The notes under the pieces: model-generated
What the model was told of the DNA's origin: nothing
The model's input: only the letters and a program-made list of their open reading frames with translations
The model's database searches: none
Shown here: positions 41,234 through 50,503 of the stretch, in pieces
Layout of the letters: the number at the start of each line of letters is the position of its first letter
How positions within the stretch are numbered: position 1 is the stretch's first letter
Position numbers and translations under genes: made by a program
From: Ceratopteris richardii
Taxonomy: Eukaryota > Streptophyta > Polypodiopsida > Polypodiales > Pteridaceae
Length of the DNA: 64,000 nucleotides
NCBI GenBank assembly: GCA_020310875.1
Contig: CM035407.1
Location: forward strand, 88,315,632 to 88,379,631
Direction of reading: 5' to 3'

Positions 41234-44200
41234 TCACAAATTGGGTTCGGGGGGTTTATTCCAAGTCCTAGGTTGCCAAGCACCATGGATGGCTTTTGAT
41301 CTTGGTTTTGTGGAGATTCGGGAGGATTGCATGAGCAATTCTGCTGGGAGTTGTGTCTTTGGGACCCATTTACGAGTGAGTCTGTGCGTGCTTCTAGGTG
41401 GCAGTGTGTTCGAGTGTGTCAGACAAGAGTGGGTGGCGGCTGCTTGAGCGAGTGAACCCTGTCGTGTATGATGTGAATTGTGTGGGACTAGTTGAGCCCG
41501 CAAGCAAGCCTTAGGCACCCAAATTTGTCTTGATTGTGGGTCAGCCTTCATCGAGTTCTTGGGTACCCAAATGGACTTCACGTTCTCAGAAGAGGTTTTA
41601 GGAGTCCTCTTATTAGTATCAAGTCGTTGATTACTAATAGGAAGTTGAGACCGTTGTTGCGACTTGGTTACAGTCGGCAGCTCGCCTTTTCGCATCCACA
41701 TTTGTTTCATCAGCTGAGTTGTTCTGCTTCGCGCGTTCTTCAGTGATTGATCTGCCCTTAGTTGCTGCCTCCTTCTGGCCATTGGAAAAGAAGGGAGTTC
41801 CATTGTGGTTTTGACTCCTTTTTTGAGATCTTCATTCTTCTGCATCACATATCCTTGGACAAGAACAGCATGGTCAACTTCATGTGTACCCCTGGAGGGA
41901 CCAGGAGTGTGTGCCTTTCCTAGTTCCTTGAGTGCTCCATTATCTAACTCTACTGTAATTCGACTATGATTGACCCATACCTGAAGAAGTCCACTTCTTA
42001 GGTTTAGGTTGACTGCATGATCATAGATCCAGTCCTGACCCAAGACAAGAGGCTCCGTGAGGTCTTCGTCTTGGCACACTAGTACCTTAACTGTCATTAA
42101 CATGTCCTGAATGTAGAGGGGAAGCTCCACCTCGCTCTTGCAAGGGGTTTCCACACCTCCTAATCCTATGAGATAAGCTTCTATAGGATTGACCTTTAAT
42201 TTCAATTCTTGACAGTAAGAGAGTCTCACCGCACTAGTGGCTGCACCTGAGTCAATCAGTGCTCGCACGGACTGTGCACTAGTTCCTTGTCCTACCTCTA
42301 TGGTCACAAAAGGTCGTCGATCAATTATTCTATGGGAACTTGTTCCTGCGACTTCACACATTGCCATATGATATCCTTGATTTGCATAGTCATTTGTTCT
42401 AGGCTGATCTCTACCTTGTCTTCGCAACTTCATCCTTCTGATGCGTTCTAAAGCTTCTGCTTGAGCTTCTTCTCGAATCCGCTTTTCTTCTTCCTTGCGT
42501 TTCTTGGCGATATTGAGTCGACTTAACATTTCCTCTATGAGAGGTTCCTGATATAACTTGACTCTGCATCCGCTTATATAGCTTGGGAGAACATCGCCTT
42601 CTAATGTGGCTAGCTGTACTGCTCCACTTGTTGAGATTCTATTAATGATCATGGGTCCGTAGCCTCTCTTCTCTAGCTTCCTTGCATGTTGTTTCAAGGT
42701 GTATACTAGTACTAGGTCGCCTGCCTTCAAACCTTTATCCTTAACGTGGGCATCAAAATATGCCTTCTGTCGTTTCTTAGCTGCATATATCCCTGCAGCT
42801 GCCCTTAGTCTTGTTTCTCCTAATCGTTCAAGGTCAAAAAGTCTAGAGGAGAGTTCATGACCCGTCCATTCATGCTCTTGTGCTACCTTCAATGTAGGTA
42901 TCAAGAAGTCCAATGGTAGCACTGCATTTTGACCAAATACCATCTGAAAGGGGGTGGCTTGGAGTACCGTTTTGTAGGTGACTCGGTATGCCCAAACAGC
43001 ATGGTGTAGTTGTTTGTCCCAATCAGAGCGTTTATTATTCACGAGCTTGGTCAACACATTGCACAGAATCTTGTTTGTGCTTTCGGCTTGCTCATTAGCT
43101 TGTGGGTGGTAGGGGGTAGACTTCTTATGAACTACCAAGAATTCTTGGAGCAGATTTTCAATTACTTCATTCAAGAAGTGAGTGCCTCTATCACTTACTA
43201 ACTCTATAGGTAGCCCGTATCTTGCGAATACATTCTCAAACAAGAATTTAGCAGTTGTTTGAGCATCGTTCTTCGTTGTGGCTTTTACCTCTACCCACTT
43301 TGTTAGATAGTCTGTGGCAACAATGATATATTCCGCATGGGAACCCTTAGCTGGGGGATTAATAGGACCTACGAAGTCTATTCCCCACTTAGAGAATGCA
43401 CATCCACCAATCATAGGTTTCAGTGGCATCTCATCTTTACGTATAGGATACTGAGTTCTCTGGCACACATCACACCGTTTCACATAGGTATGTGCATCCA
43501 TGTGAAGGGTCGGCCACCAGAAGCCCGCAAATAGTATTGCCTTGATCACCCGATCTGGTCCAAAGTGTCCTCCTGCTACACCTTGGTGAGCAGTTTCCAA
43601 GATCTTGAGATATTCACTTTCATGGACACATAGCCTCAGGTAACCATCTTTACCACGCTTATATAGATTATCACCAATGAGTGAGTAATCCTGGGCTTCT
43701 TGTTCTAAACTCCTTTTCCTAGCCAAGGTCATATCCAGAGGGAAAGTTTTCGTCCTCAGGAAGGAAACTAGTGGTTCACTCCAGTTTGGCACTATGGACA
43801 CTTGATAAAGAGTGGCATGTTCCACATGTGGTTTAGTGCAACAGATTGGGCATTCCTTGCACAACTTTTGGACATCAGCTTCCATAGTCGGCCAATGCAC
43901 TCCAAGTCTCCGTAGTGTTTGTAGGGTTCGTTGCCTTGAATAGTGTTGCTCTAAAGCACCTACATGTGCTAATTGCAACCATTTAGCGTACTCATCTTCT
44001 TCCACACAACAAGCCAAGATTCCTTGATCTGTGTGCTTGTACATGCTTCCTGCCATGATGTGGTACTTTTGGGCTTTCAGCACCTCTCTATTTTGTGTGT
44101 TTACTACTGGATGGTTAGGCCCGTATGTCAATACTGGCACTAGTGGCTTAGCCCACTGTGGCACCACTTCCAGATTAAACAAGTAAGCATCAGGAAGGTC

Positions 44201-46843
44201 ATCCGACACTCCTTGTGGGGCTTCTCCAGATGTGAGTCTAGAGAGATGGTATGCTCTCAAGTGGGTCCTACCTTTCCTTACCACAACCTCGAAGTCATAT
44301 TCCATTAGTAAGAGAAACCATCTTACTAATCGTCCTGTATTGCATGGCTTGTTTACAAGATATAACAATGCCTGATGGTCAGTAAAAAATTTAAACTTAT
44401 TTGCAAGCAAATAATGTCTAAAATTTTTAACCTCATATACCATGCCTAAGCCTTCTCTCTTAGTAGTGGTATAATTTCGTTCAGCTGCATTCAATTGTCT
44501 ACTAGCATAGGCAATTGGAAGATCCATATTGCCTTCACCAGTGGGTTGTGCGAGTACACACCCAATAGCATAATTGGATGCATCCACATGAACATGGAAT
44601 GGCTTATTCCAATCTGGTGTGGTCAAGATTGGTGCTGAACATAATCTTTGTTTAAGCTCATTGAAGGAATTTTCACATTCATCAGTCCACTCAAAGTTAG
44701 TCAGAAGTCCGTACATGGGCTTTGCAATGACGGCATACATGTGAATGAACCGGCGGTAGTAACCACAATGCCCCATGAAAGCTTGTACTTCCTTGACATT
44801 CTTTGGCCTAGGTAACTCGGCTATGGCCCTCACTTTCTCTTCATTAGTGGATATGCCATTCTTTGACACTATGTGTCCTAGAATCTTGCCTTGCCTGACC
44901 ATAAAAACACACTTTTCTAGGTTCAGATAGACTTGATATTCTCTACATTTGTCAAAGATTTGTCTGAGTTCGGGAATATGGGTTTGCCTAATGTTGGAAT
45001 GAGCACAAAGATCATCAACATAGACTTCTAAGTTCTTCCTTAGGAACTCTTTAAACACATGGCACATAAGCCTCTGGAAGGTAGCTGGTGCGTTGGTAGG
45101 CCCAAATGGCATTACTCTAAAGGCAAATATGCCCCATTCAGTGGCAAATGCCGTCTTATGCTGATCTTCTGGAGCTATGGCTACTTGATTGTAGCCCGAA
45201 AATCCATCAAGGAAGCAGTACACTTCTTTGCCTGCTACTCTTTCTAAAAGATGCTCTGTGATAGGAAGCGGATAGTTATCTCGAATTGTGGCTGCATTAA
45301 CCTTCTTCAGGTTAATGCATACACACAGCTTTCCATTTTTCTTGGGCACCACAACAATGGGGGATACCCACTCAGTGTGCTCAATTTCATAGATAAATCC
45401 AGCTTCAACCAGCCTATCTATCTCCTCTTTGATCTTGGCAGCATAATTATCATTATATGTATATGGCTTTTGCTTAGAGGGTTTGGCATCTGAGGTCATG
45501 GGGATAGTGTGTGAGCATATGTCTGGATCAACCCCGTTCAAATCCTTGTAACTCCAAGCGAATACATCTCTGTATTCTCTTAGCAAGGCTATTAGCTCTT
45601 GTTCTTCCTCTTCTGTCAGGTCATGGCCTATGTACGTGCATCTCTCTTCTCCTTCTTCCATGGCTACCACAATTTTCTTTGTGGTTTCTTTGTTTTCATA
45701 GGCCTCGCCAAATTGCGCCTCTCGTTTAGGCATTCTGATCATGACTCTCTTGTCATCTATCTCATACTTCTTGAAATTTTCCGGGACCTCAAACAAAGAT
45801 TCTTCCTCTGCTTGTGTGACTCCTTTCTTCTTCCTTTTCTTTCCTTCTTCCTTCGGGGTCACATGTGTGGCTAACCTTACATCATTTGTAAGCTCTCCAT
45901 ACCTCTGGGGTTGAAATTCTACTTCATAGAAGTATTCTTCATCTGATGCAAAGGGTGGGTCCATAATGATTGACTCTAGATTGGAGTCACTTGCATCCTC
46001 AAATGCATCAGGGCTAGGTTCACACTCTTCTAACACTACCTCACCCATGATTGGTTCTATGGAGAAAACTGAAATGTCATAGCCATCATCATCACAGTGA
46101 GGTGTCCATTGTTCTTCATTGATAGCTACATCCATTGTTGCTAAGATTTCTGCCCAGCCGTGGGGTTCAAAGTCTTCGTCAGGAAAGACTATGGGTGCAT
46201 AGGCTGGGTCTTGATTTGATCTATGTATTTCTTTTGCACCTACCTCTCTGGCTTTCTCTCTCTTCTCTTCTTCTACTGCTACTTTGCACATCCACAATTG
46301 GGTATCTTCATGCATCCATGAGGATCCAGATCCTATGGAATGCACAGATTCCGTATCATCTTTGGCTCTATGGATGGGATTCCATTGGATAGGAGGGACA
46401 TCTCTATGAGAGTAATCTTTAAGATTCACTTTGGTCGTAACACCTAGGTGTTGCAAGTACAAGGAATTGGTTCCCCAATCCTGGACCACTTGCAACTGTC
46501 GCATAAATGGTCTTCCCAAAATCATCTCATAGGCGTGATTCTTGCTGAAATCACATATGACGAAAGTATGCTCAAACTCAACACCACATATAGTGAGAGT
46601 CATTCCTTCTAGCAAGCCTAAGGGTCTTTCTATGTGACCATCGGCCATCTGCAATTTCATCCTCGTGGGCCTGAGTGCTGGCTTGTCCCAACGCTTCCAT
46701 AGGGAAGTGGTAGCAATTGCAACTCCTGCACCTGAGTCCAGAATTGCCTTGGTGGTGTACCCCTGGTAGGTAATGGGAAGATAGGTGTTCCCTTCTTCTC
46801 CTTTACACATGTCTCCTATCTTGTCCAATGGTATTTCTGGCAC
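41234..46843 (-). CDS. gypsy D pol polyprotein: PR - RT - RNase H - double H2C2 - integrase - second PR
   Basis: The 1,869-residue frame has no internal stop. Domains: retropepsin with DSGAG (residues 36-40) and MILGRPF (107-113); reverse transcriptase with YVDD at 608-611; RNase H with Asp754, Glu797 and Asp822; a first H2C2 zinc module (His960, His967, Cys998, Cys1001); a second at exactly +126 (His1086, His1093, Cys1124, Cys1127); integrase core Asp1156, Asp1218, Glu1254 (35 residues apart); an integrase C-terminal region with KLEKRGYGPMIINRIS; a basic helix; a second retropepsin-like domain with DSGAA (1531-1535) and LVLGQDW (1599-1605); and a tail with three WVPK motifs. The frame begins without ATG at 46843 (GTG); the first ATG codes for Met12. 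It is in the same frame as gag, separated by one TAG (46852-46850), so it would need readthrough or repair. Confidence 0.92.
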   Translation of the reverse strand: MPEIPLDKIGDMCKGEEGNTYLPITYQGYTTKAILDSGAGVAIATTSLWKRWDKPALRPTRMKLQMADGHIERPLGLLEGMTLTICGVEFEHTFVICDFSKNHAYEMILGRPFMRQLQVVQDWGTNSLYLQHLGVTTKVNLKDYSHRDVPPIQWNPIHRAKDDTESVHSIGSGSSWMHEDTQLWMCKVAVEEEKREKAREVGAKEIHRSNQDPAYAPIVFPDEDFEPHGWAEILATMDVAINEEQWTPHCDDDGYDISVFSIEPIMGEVVLEECEPSPDAFEDASDSNLESIIMDPPFASDEEYFYEVEFQPQRYGELTNDVRLATHVTPKEEGKKRKKKGVTQAEEESLFEVPENFKKYEIDDKRVMIRMPKREAQFGEAYENKETTKKIVVAMEEGEERCTYIGHDLTEEEEQELIALLREYRDVFAWSYKDLNGVDPDICSHTIPMTSDAKPSKQKPYTYNDNYAAKIKEEIDRLVEAGFIYEIEHTEWVSPIVVVPKKNGKLCVCINLKKVNAATIRDNYPLPITEHLLERVAGKEVYCFLDGFSGYNQVAIAPEDQHKTAFATEWGIFAFRVMPFGPTNAPATFQRLMCHVFKEFLRKNLEVYVDDLCAHSNIRQTHIPELRQIFDKCREYQVYLNLEKCVFMVRQGKILGHIVSKNGISTNEEKVRAIAELPRPKNVKEVQAFMGHCGYYRRFIHMYAVIAKPMYGLLTNFEWTDECENSFNELKQRLCSAPILTTPDWNKPFHVHVDASNYAIGCVLAQPTGEGNMDLPIAYASRQLNAAERNYTTTKREGLGMVYEVKNFRHYLLANKFKFFTDHQALLYLVNKPCNTGRLVRWFLLLMEYDFEVVVRKGRTHLRAYHLSRLTSGEAPQGVSDDLPDAYLFNLEVVPQWAKPLVPVLTYGPNHPVVNTQNREVLKAQKYHIMAGSMYKHTDQGILACCVEEDEYAKWLQLAHVGALEQHYSRQRTLQTLRRLGVHWPTMEADVQKLCKECPICCTKPHVEHATLYQVSIVPNWSEPLVSFLRTKTFPLDMTLARKRSLEQEAQDYSLIGDNLYKRGKDGYLRLCVHESEYLKILETAHQGVAGGHFGPDRVIKAILFAGFWWPTLHMDAHTYVKRCDVCQRTQYPIRKDEMPLKPMIGGCAFSKWGIDFVGPINPPAKGSHAEYIIVATDYLTKWVEVKATTKNDAQTTAKFLFENVFARYGLPIELVSDRGTHFLNEVIENLLQEFLVVHKKSTPYHPQANEQAESTNKILCNVLTKLVNNKRSDWDKQLHHAVWAYRVTYKTVLQATPFQMVFGQNAVLPLDFLIPTLKVAQEHEWTGHELSSRLFDLERLGETRLRAAAGIYAAKKRQKAYFDAHVKDKGLKAGDLVLVYTLKQHARKLEKRGYGPMIINRISTSGAVQLATLEGDVLPSYISGCRVKLYQEPLIEEMLSRLNIAKKRKEEEKRIREEAQAEALERIRRMKLRRQGRDQPRTNDYANQGYHMAMCEVAGTSSHRIIDRRPFVTIEVGQGTSAQSVRALIDSGAATSAVRLSYCQELKLKVNPIEAYLIGLGGVETPCKSEVELPLYIQDMLMTVKVLVCQDEDLTEPLVLGQDWIYDHAVNLNLRSGLLQVWVNHSRITVELDNGALKELGKAHTPGPSRGTHEVDHAVLVQGYVMQKNEDLKKGVKTTMELPSFPMARRRQQLRADQSLKNARSRTTQLMKQMWMRKGELPTVTKSQQRSQLPISNQRLDTNKRTPKTSSENVKSIWVPKNSMKADPQSRQIWVPKACLRAQLVPHNSHHTRQGSLAQAAATHSCLTHSNTLPPRSTHRLTRKWVPKTQLPAELLMQSSRISTKPRSKAIHGAWQPRTWNKPPEPNL

Positions 46844-46849
46844 TGTTCT

Positions 46850-49800
46850 CTAGGATCCTACCTGGGAACGAGGTTTGGCTATTTCTGGTACTTGCTTGGC
46901 TACATGCTTCCATAGCTCTGGCCTTACTTTGAGTAGATCTTCTAAGGTGAGGTTGCACTGAACCTTAGTGTTTTTCACTACCTCTGTGTTCCTAGGTATG
47001 ACTGAGTCCTCATTTCGTACCATGATCGTGGGTGTTCTCATACAAGTAGACTTAGTTTCCCATGGGCCTGTGAAGTGGGGTAATTCTTGTAGAGAGTTAG
47101 ACTCAAAGTCTAATCTTTCCTGAGATTGGATGCTCTCCTGCTCCTCATAAATGGATGGGATATCTTGTGGGAATTGGTCATGTGCATCATCCACAAGTTC
47201 AATAGGAGGAGGGACTTCACTCTCTTTAGCCCATTTTTCTTCTTGAATCTCTCGTAGGAATTCTGGTGTGAATCGATTCATAGAAGATGATGTGTCTGGC
47301 TCCGTAGAGTTAGGCACATAAGCTTCAGGCACATAGGCTTCCTGGGTAGGAATGCTTACCCTTTCACTTGCCTTGTCCTTATGTTGAGAGGCGGGTTCCT
47401 TTTCTGATTGTGCAATCAGCTTCTCTATTCTTTCTAGCAATCCATCAAAGTGTAGCTGTGTCTTGGCTGAACTAGAGATGTTAAAGAGGCGACTGGCTTC
47501 AAACATGGTCTGAGCCAATTCCACCATCTTAGCACAAATCTTGGTTCGTTCTAGCTCTAGTTCTGCTCTAGGATAGCATTTTGCATGATCAGTCACGTTT
47601 GGCCCTTCTTGGATTCTGGCCTGATATGCCTTAAGCATCATATTAAGGTCCTCGAGAGTGGGATCTGCTAGGACTGATCCTACTCTAGGGGGTGGTGGAA
47701 TCGTATGAGGTGGGTTGGAAGGTGACGGTTCGGATGGATTTGGGAATGGTGGAGGTGGGGTAGTGTGAGAGGGAGTTTGAGATGTGAGCTCAGTTATCCT
47801 GGCCTTTGTTTCTCTGAGGCTTTCCTCGAGTTCACTCATCTTTTTTGCCCATTGTCTTTTCATTCTTTCACGACTATCTCTCCAAGCTCTAGTCCTCTTC
47901 TTTGTCGTGCTCTCTGTTTCACTAACTTCTGGGCTTTTTTCCTGACCTACACCTTGGTTTTGCTGCAGTGCTTGGGCTCTAGTGATTACTTGTACTGGTG
48001 CAGTGGAAGTCACGCTCCCTGTGGAGTCTACCACTAACCCAACAACGTTGATAGGAGTGATTTTTGGCATATTATTGGGGTTCTTTGGGCAATCTCGTAC
48101 GAGATGCTCCTTTCCACATTCTTGGCAAAAGCCCTGTATCGTCACTGACTGGGGTTGTGTAGGTGGAGGTAAGGGACAATCACGAATGAGGTGATCTCCC
48201 TGACATCTGTAGCATGGTCCTCTAGGGAATGGGGGTCTTACCTGCCTAGGTTGAGGTCTAGGATTGGGGTTTGCGTACATGACGTTTGTGTAATCTGACT
48301 CCCAACTAGGTTCATTTGGCTCTTCACTATAGTAGGACTCCCCATGTTCCGGAGACTGCATGTAGTAGGCCTGGGGACTATCGATATGTGTAGAATCAAA
48401 GCTATGGTCACTCGGGTCACATTCAAAAAGCAATGGTGTTACAGGGACTATAGCTCTATTCAGGTTCTCTTCTGCAGCTGCATATTTTACTGGGATCACG
48501 TTGGATGGAGCTGGAGGTTGTTGGGCTAACACAGGCTGAGGCCTTTGTTGGTTTTGGTATTGTGGTTGATAGGTTTGTTGAGGCCTAGCATATTGCTGTG
48601 GTGGGTACTGATTCTGGTATCTTCCCTGCTGAGGGTAGGGTTGCCTAACCGCCTGCTTGTTGTATGGGCAATCTTGCGCGGTGTGATTGGTGTACCTTCG
48701 TTCTATGGTGCAGTACTGGCTACTAGGATTCACTTGGGGTTGAGCCATGATGGGACACACGTTCGCCATATGGTCACCCCCACAAGTATAGCATCTTTTC
48801 ACAGGGACAAACCTTGGGATTTGTTTGCTAGAGACACCTAATTTTTGAGCTACTTTCTCTGCAAGTTCCTCAATCGATGTGGATTGCGTGGAAGAGAGGT
48901 TAGAGGCACTATCTGAATCTTTGTATATCTTAGAAAGCTCTAACTCCTCCCCTAGGTTATCCTCGATGTCAATGCACATGCGTACACACTCTTCTATGAT
49001 CCTAGGGTCCTTCAAGTACACATAGGATCTCAATTTGGTACTTAGCAATCCATCCAGGAATAAAGCCACTTGCTTAGCTGGCGTGGGTAACTCAGGGGTA
49101 GGGCATCTCTCTAAGTATTGCCTGAATCTTCTTCCTGCAAGTCTCACGGTCTCTTGAGGGGTTTGCTTGAAGCTATGAATCAATGAGGAGGTATTATGCC
49201 TTATGCCACTCTTAGAGAATTCAATAATGAAAGCCTCTAGGAGTTGGTGTATGCTCCTGAACTATCTCTCATTCAATGGTTGAAACCACGTAAGGGCTGT
49301 GTTCCTAAGGGTTAGACCAAAGGCATTATACTGCGTGAATAAATCCTCCACTTGTTCAGCTCTCAAGACTTGCCTAAACTCAGCCACATGATCGTATGGA
49401 TCTCCAGTGCCATCGAAGTAGTTCTTCATGGACTTAACTAGCTGAGTTGGCCTCAAAGTCCTTGTGTGCTCTCTAGGTCGTGTTAGAGGGAACTCATCTG
49501 CATTTCTTTGATTCCTGTGAGCTCTAAGTACCTCAGGCTCTACTCTATTTGTTTCCGTCCTCGTTCTTTCTCTGCCCCCTGGGTTGGCAAAGCTTACCTC
49601 CGGTCTGTCTCTACTCCTATCTCTTTGAGTTCCGTGAGCGTGGGAGGTTCCAGCTCCTGGGTGACCAAAGGACACGTTTGATCTTGGTTGGGGGAAAATG
49701 AATTCACCTTTCCAAGTGTAAGCGTGCCTATCATTTTCTGTAACCACAAAGATCCTTTCTGAAGAACGATCTAAGTAGGTCACTCTACCTGGGCTATCTG

Positions 49801-50503
49801 GATCTTTAAACTCATAGATCATGATTGTCCCTATATCAATTGGCTTGTCTGATTTATACCTCCAAAAGGCTTCATCGGTTTCTCGGTTTAGCAGCAGATC
49901 TATACTCTTATTGTCCTGTGGGATCCACTCGGGAGTGATGATCCTTGTTAGCACTGACTTTCCACGAGGGGTCCTAGGTTCTACACCCATGTTTCCTTGC
50001 TCCAAGTCACCTAAATCCGCTTCTGAGATCACATTTCCGAATTCGTCTGTCCTATCTGGGTGACTGGTGACTATGTATATAGTTCCTTCTTTGTCCAAGT
50101 ATGCTCCGTTTTCAAACTTGATAGCAGGGTGCTCTAGTCCAATGGATTGGTCAGGGTTTTTAATCTGGACCACGGATCTTCCTAGACCGTCCTCATAGAT
50201 GCTAACACCTAATCGGTTGGTCCTAAGGTATTCCAACTGTGTTTTGTAAGGGCCTTCTACTCTGTGCAAGTATGGCACACCTGAACTTCCTGTAGGTCTG
50301 TCCATGCCTTGAGACGTCTCTGATTCACTGGTATCCGAGCTAGGGTAATGCGAGTGGTGACTCAACTGCTGGGCCCAAGACCTCGCAGTATGATTGACGC
50401 TAGCTTCTGAAGACCTAAGGCTTTGTCTATCCCTTACTAGATGCCGTCCTGATCTAAGGTTCATATGCCTAGTTAAGTAGCCCGATTTTTGCCCAGAGTA
50501 CAA
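46850..50503 (-). pseudogene. gypsy D gag, split by one in-frame TAG
   Basis: Two open stretches lie in one frame: 50503-49262 (413 residues) and 49183-46850 (777 residues), interrupted by TAG at 49264-49262, between PLNER and FRSIHQLLEAF. The capsid region spans the break (FDGTGDPYDHVAEFRQVL, then FKQTPQETVRLAGRRFRQYL and KQVALFLDGLLSTKLRSYVY). The nucleocapsid side has three intact knuckles with the unusual spacing CX2CX3HX4C (CYTCGGDHMANVC, CYRCQGDHLIRDC, CQECGKEHLVRDC) and one degenerate knuckle. The long N-terminal extension before the capsid (about 355 residues) and Gln/Pro-rich and Glu-rich spacers make this gag larger than usual. It ends at TAG, 7 codon positions before the annotated pol start, in the same frame. 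Confidence 0.88.
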
